From Leucaena leucocephala (lineage: Eukaryota > Streptophyta > Magnoliopsida > Fabales > Fabaceae), in the NCBI GenBank assembly GCA_037074615.1, contig JAYWLJ010000075.1, positions 921,674 to 985,673 on the forward strand: DNA of 64,000 bases, in the 5' to 3' direction. The notes under the pieces are model-generated. The model searched no databases. It was not told the DNA's origin and was given only the letters and a program-made list of their open reading frames with translations. Positions 34,903 through 45,443 of this stretch are shown here, one piece after another; the stretch's first letter is position 1, and each line of letters opens with the position of its first letter. A program made the position numbers and the translations under genes.

Positions 34903-37900
34903 ATGGAGTCTAAGGCCAGAGCTCCCGGTAAGATTATACTCTCCGGTGAACACGCTGTGGTGCATGGATCCACTGCTGTTGCCGCTTCCATTGACTTGTA
35001 CACCTATGTATCTATCCGTTTCCCCACTCCTTCTGGTACTCTCTCTTTTCCCCCTTTTCCATTTGTGTGGGAGTGTGTTTGAAATTTTGGTGCGGGATCC
35101 CGTTTCCTTGAACCTTTGAATTCTATTCATTCTGACCGAAATCTTGTTTGGGAAAAACGTCATGTGCATTTTAGCGCCGCTGTTCATTGCAGTTCAAATA
35201 TCTTTTAGCTATTCAGTTGGGCGGGTTGAACTTTCTACATTCACCGATTTAATTAATATGATTTGTGCCATGCTTCTTGATGTTCAAGCCAAAAGCCAGC
35301 AACGACTCTAGAGCAGATAAATGCCAAGAGGATATAAAATTAACCGAATGGTGCTGAATACGGATGGAAAGGACTGGGAGAATATACTTCCGTTTTATTT
35401 TCGAAGGATGTTGTTGATATAAGATGATTAAAAGTACAATCTCTTGGCAAAATGAATTTGGAGAGATTCTACGCAGCTCAAGCATTCAAAATGATATTTC
35501 TAGGGGAATGAATTTATTTATTCGGTGCTAAACTGTTAGCATTATTTCTTTAGAAATGAAAACAACTACACTAATTTTTTGGCTAACCAATTCTCTGAAT
35601 TGAAGTACATTGTATTCAAATCTGGATTCTCATTCACTTTGTGATTATTATCTTTTAGACAACGACGTTATGTTGAAACTCCAGCTCAAAGACGTGGGAT
35701 TAGAATTTTCCTGGCCAATTAGTAGAATTGCAGAAGCATTGCCAGAATCAGGTAGTCAACCCTCTTCAGTGCCTGCTTCATGCTCTGTGGAGTCTTCCAA
35801 ATCAATTGCAGCGCTAGTTGAAGAACAAAATATTCCAGAGGCAAAAATTGGACTTGCTTCTGGAGTTTCAGCCTTCCTCTGGCTGTATTCTTCTATTCAA
35901 CGGTGTGAATCCACTCTTAAATGTTTAATTCCTCTATTTTTTTCCTTTGTTCTTCTGATTTTGTATTCCCAAAATGTAGATTTAAGCCTGCTACAGTGGT
36001 GGTCACTTCTGAACTTCCCCTGGGTTCAGGCTTGGGTTCATCAGCAGCTTTCTGTGTGGCCCTGGCAGCTGCCCTGCTTGCTTGCACTGATTCTGTTAGT
36101 TTGGATGTGAATGACCAAGGATGGTTGTCATTTGGAGAAAAGGAACTTGAATTGGTTAATAAATGGGCTTTTGAGGGTGAGAAGATTATTCATGGGAAGC
36201 CATCTGGAATTGACAACACAATAAGCACTTATGGTAAGGCATAGCAATGTAAGAAGATTCTACTTCTGACATTTCATTGGTTGAACTTGTCTTTCTGCAA
36301 TTTTTGGTTTTTAAATAACTATTATTTGAACCATTTATATGTTGTTGACGAAAAAACTTACTTGCATAGAATGATTTGGAACATAATATGTGGGCTTTAG
36401 CGGATGACCGAACAGTCTTTGTTGGAGTTATCATATATCATCAAGATTAGAATGAGATTTCAAGGTCAAACAGCCACTATAGAAATAGTGTTTGGCGGGG
36501 AACTCAATTTATTTTTATTGAGTTCTGATATACTGGGTCTACATTGTTGTCAATATTTCTTGTAGATGTCTCAGATTTGTCTCGTTTTCAAGACGGGTTG
36601 TTGCTATTGATTTTTGCGAATGACTCAAAAATTAGTATTATCACTTGTCAGGCAACATGATCTGCTTCAGATCTGGTAACTTGACGCATATGAAGGCAAA
36701 TATGCCACTTAAAATGCTCATAACTAACACCAAAGTAGGGAGAAACACAAAGGCATTAGTGGCTGGTGTTGCGGAGAGGACATTAAGGCACCCTGATGCA
36801 ATGTCTTTTGTGTTCAGTGCTGTTGATGCTATCAGCAAAGAATTGGCTCAGATTATACAGTCACCCACACCAGATGACCTCTCTGTCACCGAGAAAGAAG
36901 GGAAGATAGAAGAGCTTATGGAAATGAATCAAGGTTTGCTCCAATGTATGGGGGTTAGCCACGCTGCAATAGAAACTGTTCTTCGGACCACACTGAAATA
37001 CAAGCTGGCCTCCAAATTAACAGGAGCTGGTGGTGGAGGCTGCGTTCTGACACTGCTGCCTACCTGTATCCTTCTCACTTGTTATCTTGTTTGTCTATTG
37101 CTTCTGAGGTTCTCTGCTCTGTTTCGGTCTCTCTTCTATGAACGTAAGCATGTTATGGCGTGTATGCATAGTCATATCTTAAGTACATAGATACAAGTGT
37201 TACACACGCACGAGCATATACGGATAACTGGATCACCTACTGGATACAGTTAAGATTGATGATCTCAAGAACTTTTGGGCCATAAACCATCAGTTTCCTC
37301 TCAATTTTCCTATCGATATAAAGAGTGTGGGTTTGACCTATCAAGTGAGCGTTATACACACTCGCACCTTGCTGTTGGATCTGCCTCTCCCCCCCCCCCC
37401 TACAGGAAGGAGGAAAGATTGAGGGATCCAATTTCAAAAGTTCAAATGAATCTTCATTTTATCTTTTTTACGTTCCTTCAACACATGGTCAAACTCCATT
37501 TTACTTCTGAATTTTACAATCCTATCTTGCTTTTGGCCTTTTACTTCTTTGCTGCATGTGCATAAAATTTTAAGGGTGGGAGAAAACTCTTCGATGATTA
37601 ACGCACTGAAAGAGAGGGAAAATTATTTGATTGCATCTAAGAGAAACTTTTAGCCAAGTTTTTGTGGTTGGCAGATGTATTATGTTGTATAATCGAGCAA
37701 GGAGCCTTTGTGATTTTATCCTCCCCATCTGTTATTGATTTCTTCTTGCTGCGTTAGTTAATTGCGTTGAATTGTCTTGATAAGGATTCTATTCAGAGGT
37801 CTATGTTTCTTACGATGCTTCTTCCTTGACAAGTCATGAATAGTGCTTTCAGGAACTGTTGTTGAGAAGGTAATATCCGAACTGGAGTCTTGCGGGCTCC

Positions 37901-37968
37901 AATGTTTTACTGCGGGAATAGGCGGGAAAGGTGTAGAGATTTCCTTCGGGATCGGGGTTCCGTCATGA
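34903..37968 (+). CDS. MVK: Mevalonate kinase
   Basis: Five exons join in phase into 389 residues: 34903-35035, 35659-35902, 35980-36233, 36652-37065 and 37844-37968. The enzyme phosphorylates mevalonate in the cytosolic isoprenoid pathway. GHMP-kinase motifs are intact: motif 1 APGKIILSGEHAVVHG (7-22), the ATP loop PLGSGLGSSAAF (139-150), the GKPSGIDN block that carries the catalytic region, and motif 3 KLTGAGGGGCVLTLLP (about 332-347). Length equals the plant norm. The last intron's acceptor is placed after TGAATAG (37843) because it restores TLLSGTVVEKV; using the TTTCAG eight bases later would lose phase. A SINE and a MITE lie in the upstream region. Confidence 0.95.
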
Positions 37969-38569
37969 TTCTTTTTTATTTTCAGGGAGCGATTTGACAT
38001 CAATTACCCATGGATCTTTCAAATAAATAGCATGAAAGTATGTGCTTCTTTTTACCTTCATGTGCCTCAACTTGTACTTTAGGTTTTTTTTTCACTTGTT
38101 TCCGTTCTCTACAGATTTTCGTTGCGACCTAGTCCTTTTGTTACTGTCTTGTAATCAGTTAGTGGATCGTCATGTTTCCCAGTTTCTTCCAGTCCGCTTT
38201 CTAAATATTTCTGGGCGGCGGCATCTTTCAAGTTTGTAGGGCCACTACCACAGTCCACAAATTCCTGGATTATTATGTTGGAAAAAAAAACAGAAATATC
38301 TCAGTAGTTCGCATCATCCCCTTCCTACAGGGCTTATATATATCATCATGGTTTTGAATCAATGATCCATGAATTGAAATTTAAAGCGATGTGATAAACG
38401 TTTTTTTTTTACAATTTTTTTTAAGAGATTGTGTTTATTTACAATCTAAAGCCAGGAACGTTTCACATTTCTTGTCTTGGGTTAAAGTTCCGTATTAATT
38501 AATATATATTTAATTAAATTAATTAATATGATATATTTTTTTAAAAATATTTTAATTATATTTATTAAT

Positions 38570-39010
38570 TCACCACCCGTCCCCAACTTTCTTGCAATTC
38601 TCATCGTAACCCAAGTCAGTAGGTATGGCCATAGGCTCCTTATTCTCATCCCAAGACTTAGCCCTGTTGATCATTTCAAGCGTGTCCTTTGCGTCTTTGT
38701 CCTCCTGTCCTTTCCCGCAAGTGAAGGCCATAGTGGCTCCTTCTAAGGCAAACAAGTTGCACACGGCTCTTCCTATCCCGGAGTCGCCCCCTGTAATCAG
38801 TGCTATCTTCCCCTGAAAACCAACACAACAAGTTAGTGTTACGTACTCACGTAGAAATTCTTCAAAAATATGCATGTGTATAGATACCTGAAGCTTGTTA
38901 GATGGGTTGTGATCGGGGCTTGTGAACTGAGGTACAGGGTCCATGGCGTGTTCTTTTCCGGGCTGGGTTTCTTGCTTTTGTGGCGGGAATTTCTGTTCCC
39001 CGGAAGCCAT
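38570..39010 (-). pseudogene. Truncated short-chain dehydrogenase (glucose/ribitol dehydrogenase homologue)
   Basis: Exon 1 (39010-38888) encodes the typical MASGEQKFPPQKQETQPGKE start; exon 2 (38812 to about 38570) encodes GKIALITGGDSGIGRAVCNLF, the NADP-binding TGxxxGIG motif, and runs to LGYDENCKK. The family then has VVDEVVN; here GTG is GGG and one base is lost, so the frame reaches TGA at 38570-38572 and the sequence turns into unrelated AT-rich DNA. The catalytic YxxxK and most of the fold are absent, so no active enzyme can be made. The first two exons are well preserved, so the truncation is fairly recent. The intact family member is an ABA- and desiccation-induced aldehyde reductase. 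Confidence 0.88.
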
Positions 39011-39245
39011 TCTAACGCAGAGTCTTTTTGGAACAGAGGGAGGGATATTCCGGGTAGATGGAGATGTGGCGGGAAAGCGAGATTTCAAGTGGTTTTGTGA
39101 GAATGGAAGGAGAAGGACCCTGCGTGCTAGAGATCTTGAAGAAGAAAAAGGGTGAGGAAACACGTACATGCAGGTGAAGTGGTGCCAGCTGCAAGCGCCT
39201 CCCCACCCCCCCCACCCCCCCGGGGGAACCACTTATTAAAGGGAT

Positions 39246-39262
39246 TTGAAAATGCCACGTGG
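39246..39262. promoter_or_regulatory. G-box/ABRE upstream of the truncated dehydrogenase
   Basis: GCCACGTGGT contains the palindromic CACGTG core about 240 bp upstream of the minus-strand ATG. ABA-induced seed and desiccation genes of this family carry such motifs, so the old promoter may still be intact. Confidence 0.45.
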
Positions 39263-40156
39263 TGATGGGTGGCAGAAGGTGTCCGCGTGTCGCTTTGGTC
39301 GCAGGCACAAGAGACATTTGCACCGAATTCCTTAATGTCGGTGGCACTGAAAGAGGTGGGAATTGGATTCATAAGACAGACAAGTCAATTGGAGAGTTTG
39401 GAAGTTAAAAAGAAGCATGTCGTGGAACCATGCAAGCTGCAAGACACTAGCTAGTACGCGGCTACGAAACCATAATACTTCCTATTTTTTAAAAGAAAAC
39501 AATTATAATACACATAACAACCAAGAGATCATAAAGCGGGATCACCATGGAAATATGCTTCAACGTTAACCCCAGGATCATGCGAGTCAATAGTAGGTTC
39601 TGGTGTGAAAATATGCGAATCATGCTTGTTTGGCACCTAAACAAAATCATTTTTTTTAATTATTTCCATATTTTATAATAAAAAAATTTCTCATACAACC
39701 TAAGATTAATTCTCTACCACTTTGTTCTTTATCAATAAATGAATTACCGCGTACAGTTACAACGATCACCGTCTCTGTCTTCATTCATAGCAACCAAAGA
39801 GGCCACTACGATTAAAATTAAATTAAGACTAGACACCAGAAATTTATGAAATAATGTAAAATATTAATTTCTTTTTTAAGATAAAAGGGAAAACTTCCTT
39901 AAGCAATCACCAAAGTTATTTGTACAGTTTACAAAGTAATTTGATTTAACAAGTTAAAGAAAAATTACATTATAAATCATAATTAATTTCTGCATTTTCG
40001 GGCAACGTGGTCGTTGCCTCTTCTTTATATCGTGCATTCCCGCCTCTCCGCCTTTGCTTCAACTCCCATTTATATACAGTCCGTTCCATCCACGAGAGGA
40101 CGCACCAGTCGCCCCGTGTTACCTTTCTGATTCGGGTCTCTTCTCTAGTATTTTCC
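39263..40156. other. Intergenic DNA
   Basis: No gene; AT-rich sequence with an A/T-rich stretch near 39480-39700. Confidence 0.5.
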
Positions 40157-41408
40157 ATGGATTCCCACTCCCCTTCGTGGTCTCGTCTTCGCGGGGATTT
40201 GATCCTCAACATTGCAAATCGCCTGGATTCTCGTGTCGATCGCCGTTGCTTCCTTGCTGTTTGCGGTTCCTGGCGCTCCGTTCTCCTTCCGCCGTCCCGC
40301 AGTTCCGCTTATCCCTCTCCACCACTCAAGCTTCCCTTCCCAATGGGTCCCAGCCCTCATCTGAATCCCACACATCGTGGTCACTTCAACCTGATTCACT
40401 CCACTGTCTACTGCCTTCAACCCCTCAAGAAAATTTCAGACACTTCGAAGACTACCGAGTGATGGCTCATCAAGATTCAGGAGACCGAGGAGCCTGGCAA
40501 GGTTCTCCTAACAGATCCTCTATCTCGGTTTCATTATAAGAATCTGTCTCATCGTCATCCTAAAGGATTGAATCTACTTGATTATAGGGTTTCTGAGATA
40601 GCTAAAGCTTATGATCTTCAATTTGTGGGTGATTGTGAAATACCTGAATTCGATTCTCCGAAAGTTTTATCATTCACCGCCAGGAAAGTAGCTGTGTGTA
40701 ATGGGGGTGCTGCTTTTGCGGTTATGGCCGTTCACACTGATGGCCAATTGAGTATTTGGAAGGGTGATGAGAAATGGACTTGATTAAGCAATGGCCAAGA
40801 TGGCGTTCGTTATAATGATGTTGTTTACCACAATGGGAAATTTTATGCTGTGGATGACTTCGGTTCAACTATTTCAGTAGATCCGTCATTGAGAAGCTCA
40901 CTATTTCCCCCAGCAATGCCTCCTTCTGGTTATTATAGATATCTTGATGTAGAAAAACGCTTGCTGAGTTCTCTCGGCGATTTATTCCTCATACATTGGG
41001 AATTTGATCCTGTGAAGATATTTCTTTCTAATCCCGGCTTGCGTGGATATTCTCAGCGCTTGTTTTCATGTTTATAAGTTGAATGAGGTTAATCACAAAT
41101 TGGTTCCGGTGGAAAGCTTAGGGAATAGAGCTATATTTGTTGGTGCTGAATGCAGATTCTCTGTTTCGGCTGAAGAATGTCGCGGAAGAATTGCATTTAC
41201 TATAACGCAGGTTGCATGTTTCCTGAAGAGGTCTTTGAAGATCATCCAGGCGTTCATGCTGGATGGTATGACATACGATTGTTCTGCTAAGATCCTTTCA
41301 GAAGTCTCAAACTATTCTGGACTTTTCTGGCCCCCGCCTTCCTGGGTTATGACCGCCCATGATTGTGAGTTCTTTGGGGACGACCTTGCAAGCTATGTCA
41401 TGTATTAA
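40157..41408 (+). pseudogene. SKIP23-like F-box/DUF295 pseudogene
   Basis: The start codon is followed by an F-box (LRGDLILNIANRLDSRVDRRCFLAVCGSWRSVL) and by the family stretches LKLPFPMGPSPHLNP and RGHFNLIHSTVYCLQPL. Homology continues in the same frame through two stops, TGA at 40460-40462 (before WLIKIQETE) and TGA at 40781-40783 (after GDEKWT, before DGVRYNDVVYHNGKFYAVD). A frameshift follows near 41040-41085 into VYKLNEVNHKLVPVESLGNRAIFVG, then another near 41180 into CIYYNAGCMFPEEVFEDHPG, then back near 41290 to YSGLFWPPPSWV. The full family architecture can be traced, so this was once a complete SCF-type F-box gene. The family is large and birth-death evolution is normal. Confidence 0.9.
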
Positions 41409-42681
41409 CTTTGTACGCAACCCTCTTGCATGGATTTTTAGCGTTTGTTTTTTTTTAATTGAAGATTAGGTTGCTTAACAATATCGTATTTGGTTAACAG
41501 AAAGCCTTGCTACTTACTACATTATATTTCTGATGAGGAAAAAGCTCTTATCTATCTATTTTTGTATTTGTCAACCATAATCTATCACAACATTTAGAGT
41601 TCTTCGTGGCAGTTCATTATATATTCCACATAATCGGAGCACCTCCTCACATCGAGTTTTTCGTTACACATTTGTCTGGGCCGATGTTTCTGTTTCTGTT
41701 TTTAACGTAGTCAGAATTGTGAATATTAAAAAAAATTATCCACTTAAGCCTTTTCTTTTTTTACATTTTTAAGAAATATAAAATAATTGAAACAAAAATA
41801 CGTTTAATTATTATAAATATCCTATTTTGTATTAAAGAAACCTTATACACCCGGCTTTATTGCATGAGACGACTGGCTCCACTAGCGGTAAAATGAAGAG
41901 AGCAATGGAGTACCCCTGGCGTTGGGCTTATCCACCATGGGCTCCACCACAAGTGTTCATTCGATTGAATTGCTCATTAAAACAATTTTCTATATTTATT
42001 AATTAGAGTTAGTACAGATAATAAAAAATAGACTCATATTTATAAGGATAGGAGTTCGATTTCTACTATCGTTATGAGGGCTCTTTTAATAGGCGATCTC
42101 GTAAGTTACTTTCTGAGCCCTGAGGCTGTGTCCTAATTTTAATAGGGAACTGATGCCAAACTTATCTAAATTTTTTGGTAAAAAAACAATTTTCTATATT
42201 TAATCTTAATTCTTCTGTGCCGCCATCTAGTGAAGAGCATTTATTTTGTTTTTTAACCCCTAGCTTTGTTTAATTTAAATGTGAAAAATTAATTTGTTAA
42301 CGAGGGATACCAAATAAAATTGAAGTATGGTAATAATAAAGTAGTTTTATCATAGGACCAAAGGCCTAAGCTGTCAACATTTTACTCACAAGCTAGTGAC
42401 ATTTTTATAACAAAACCGAACAAGTAGAGAAATACAAGTACACAAGGGTCAACCTCCCCAGCGAGGTTACCATAGCAACCCTAATTTAAACTCGATTTCC
42501 TGAAAGATCTGAAAACTAATATCCATAACGTGCTTCTGTAGGTGTTTCAGACGACTTGTATGCTTTCTAACTTGAAGGTTAAAAGGAAATAGCAGTGTTA
42601 CTAAAATCTGTCTCATCCTCCATATGTTGCCGCTGAATAAAGTTTCATATACTAGTATTGGTCTTACAGAAAGTTGAAGAA
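41409..42681. other. Intergenic DNA with a possible SINE
   Basis: No gene. About 42005-42190 is a candidate tRNA-derived repeat; see the separate entry. The rest is AT-rich. Confidence 0.5.
42005..42192 (+). mobile_element. Candidate SINE-like repeat (family C)
   Basis: A B-box-like GGAGTTCGATTTC lies near 42050, followed by ordered blocks GAGGCTGTGTCC and GGGAACTGATGCCAAACTT and a T/A-rich end. A degenerate relative occurs near 51350-51485 (ATTCGATTCTC, GAGATTGTGTCTGAACTTTA, GGGATCGGTGATAAATTTACTT). No target-site duplication was found. Confidence 0.45.
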
Positions 42682-42933
42682 CTACCTGTTGTGTAAGGGA
42701 TCAGGAGAAGAGGGCACTTCTCTTTCAACGTTTGAGAAAGAGCTTCCATCTTTTTCACTGCCAAGGCCTCTCTTCCATTCTTGAAATTTGAGTTCATATT
42801 CCAACAATTCCTCTTTTACTTGTCGAGCTTCCAAGACCTTATGATTTAAACCTGAAAGAGTTAATAACATCAATAGAAAAACACTCCGTTTGAGTCCCGC
42901 AAATCCACATGGCTTCCCCGCAACTTTAACCAT
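42682..42933 (-). CDS. CLE signalling-peptide precursor
   Basis: An 83-residue single-exon ORF with the full CLE layout. A hydrophobic N-terminal signal (about 16-36, SVFLLMLLTLSGL) is followed by a variable polar linker, then the C-terminal CLE dodecapeptide REVPSSPDPLHN (71-82), with one trailing R and the stop. The pattern R-x-V-P-x-x-P-D-P-L-H-N matches the CLE consensus, including the two prolines that are normally hydroxylated and the C-terminal HN. CLE peptides are secreted, processed to 12-13 residues and bound by CLV1/BAM-type LRR kinases to control meristem or vascular growth. The exact CLE subgroup is uncertain. The family motif is established; identification by motif is mine. Upstream, a (GA)n run lies at about 43004-43020. 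Confidence 0.88.
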   Translation of the reverse strand: MVKVAGKPCGFAGLKRSVFLLMLLTLSGLNHKVLEARQVKEELLEYELKFQEWKRGLGSEKDGSSFSNVEREVPSSPDPLHNR

Positions 42934-44454
42934 AAGCCTTTCCTCCTTCTTTGGTGTTATTAAGCCCCGAGATGGAGAACAGAAATCTCAGACGCACGAG
43001 AGATAGAGAGAGAGAGAGAGGTATTTCTTGGAAATGTTTGTTAGATTGGCAGAATGAGGCATATTTAATATGTGGGGTCGCACTCCCATACTCTCATTTC
43101 TAAAACCGTAGTTTTTATTCATCATGAAGAGCACACAAGCCTAACTATAGCGTAGCGTGAAGCCGTGTCTTCAAGGAATTAAGTAGATGCCTTATTCCAT
43201 TTACTATTTGATCTTTATTTTTTCAATCTTTTTAATGTAGCAGCACGGAAGATTGAATTTTCTGAATTACTTAACTCCGTTATATATTGTATTACACCTG
43301 GTAACTTTGCCAAACTAACAGCTGAACTGTCAAAGATTAGCCGACAATATCCCAGAAAAACACGGTTCATGTTTGACCATTTCTGAAAGCACCAGATGAC
43401 ATAGTTGATTTTTATTTAATGTAATTAAATCGCAGATATTAAGAGACGGTTCAGAACTTGGGTTTGTGTATTGATTTGATGAAATGTGGACTATAACCAA
43501 AGGTACTCCATTAGTCAAATAAACGACTTGATAAGTTCAAGCTCAACCTAATCCTGTCCATTATGATCCCGACTTGACTCTTCCCTCGCATGTTTTTACC
43601 TCATAAACCTAAAACGGTAACCTCTCCTTATTCTGTCGGTGCAGCTTTTGTAGGTCCAATGAAACTTACTTTGTATGTTTTTCTTTCCCAAAAAAATTCA
43701 TGTGAGTTGGGTCACAACACATCAAAAGTTAAAGCATGCTTCTAAGCTCAATAGTCATTTATAGATTGTTTATTAACAAAATTTTATATCAACAGCTTCA
43801 ACTTTTGTTGAACTTATTTTGCATGTTTTTATAATGGAAAAATTCATTTTTCCGCTTTGGTGTGAAAACATTAACTTCCACAAATGCAGTTGGACCAAAC
43901 AAAATGTTCTTTTTCACTAAAGAAATATGGTTGTTCAATACATAATTTTATAAGGCAATTTTTCGAAAGCCTAAATTAAATAATTTTGTTTTAAATCATT
44001 TAGGTCATTGGTACCGTGCCGATACGTTTTACTAAGACTAGTTGTACTTGATTTATTATTTTTTATAGTATTCGTATAATACAATATAGGCGTCTCACAA
44101 AACTAGGCTATTTGCCCGTGGAAGAAACAAGAAAAAAGGGCATAGGTTTCTAGCAATGCCTCTGTAATGGGGAGTTTGTTTCTTCCTTTGGACTAGCTTA
44201 TGGCAGGTTTATCATTCTGTAGTGTCACAGTGTTGGGATTTGCTAAACCTCTACCTTAGCTCAAGCAGTCGTGTCAGATCCTTGTTATTTAAATCAGCTG
44301 ACCTTGTGACTTGTGATCGTAAGCTTCATTCAATATTGTGGCAAAGCAGTGCGTTTTGGCCCGTCTTCTTATTAGTCGAGTCTTGTCATATGGTGGCCGT
44401 AAATTTAACTGACAGAGGATAAAACATGCGACTATTTGAAACGAATTTAATCTC
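42934..44454. other. Intergenic DNA upstream of the CLE gene
   Basis: No gene found; presumably includes the CLE promoter. AT-rich throughout. Confidence 0.5.
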
Positions 44455-44662
44455 TAAAAAGTATCATTTTATTGTGATTTCAGTGATAACATTTAAGTAG
44501 GTATCTTAACTCTTGGATATCTAAATTTACGTTTAACAGTAATAGACAACTCGTCCTACCTGATATTGACATCGCCTAGAAAGAAGGGAGACTTTACCCT
44601 ACCCTTAAATCGTAGATCAACCCAACCCCTTTCCAAAAATTTATATACAAAAAAAATAAAAG
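44455..44662 (+). mobile_element. A-tailed repeat, family B, copy 2
   Basis: It carries the same ordered blocks as the copy at 20194: ATCTAAATTTACGTTTAACAGT, CAACTCGTCCTACCTGATATTG, CATCGCC, CCTACCCTTAAATCGTAGAT, and a final ATATACAAAAAAAATAAAA. Divergence from the other copies is about a fifth to a quarter by eye. Confidence 0.6.
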
Positions 44663-45070
44663 TCTGTGGTCTGTAAAACACTGAAATCTAATTGGCGCCA
44701 TTTATGAAATATCCGCTCAATTTTGTTCCCTGAAGTTACAAATAGTTGCCCGTAAAAATTAGTACATAAACAGGGAAAGAAAAAGGAATTGGCTGATAGA
44801 TGATGAAAGGAAGACATTCCATTATGAATTCTACACCGAATTAAATGCGCACAAAACATATTAGACATACAAACTCGATCATGGAATGAAATTCGAATTA
44901 GAATTGTTTTTTGTTGTGACTCCGAGAATTGTTATTTACTCTATAGTCGAGGTAGACGCATCGTTTGTCACTTTACTAGCAATGTCTGATTACCAACTTC
45001 CAGCTAGATTTTAAACTATATTTTATTTCCAGTCAGATATAAACCCTTTTGGATTATTCAGGAGCTCCGG

Positions 45071-45124
45071 TTTTTTTTTGGAGGGGGCGGGGGGCGGGGG
45101 GGGGGGGGCGGCGGGGCGCGCGCG
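45071..45124 (+). repeat. G-run tract followed by CG alternation
   Basis: After a T-run, the plus strand has successive runs of G (5, 6, and 12 or more) separated by single C, then GGCGGGGCGCGCGCG. It could form G-quadruplex structure, and it lies downstream of the minus-strand YIP gene. The exact run length may be unreliable because such tracts are hard to sequence. Confidence 0.7.
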
Positions 45125-45443
45125 TTGTGAAGCAGCATCCATGGTTTACTTCGTTCTTACAACAAATCAAAAGAAGCACTAGCAAAATCTCAACAATGGA
45201 CGTCTACAAAACCCCACCCACCTAATAATAATTTGCTATAATGGTCATTCCTTATAAAAGTAACAAAAACCGTCCAAACACATATATACCCTATCTTGTC
45301 ACAAATGAAAGAATACATGAGATGTTTAATCTGTGAATTACATTTCAGCTACATAGTATCAATGAAGATCTAAACGGCAAAAACACTTCCCTTTTTTTTT
45401 ATCTGTTTACTTTAATCGCACCATTTCGTGACAATAGTTCCTC

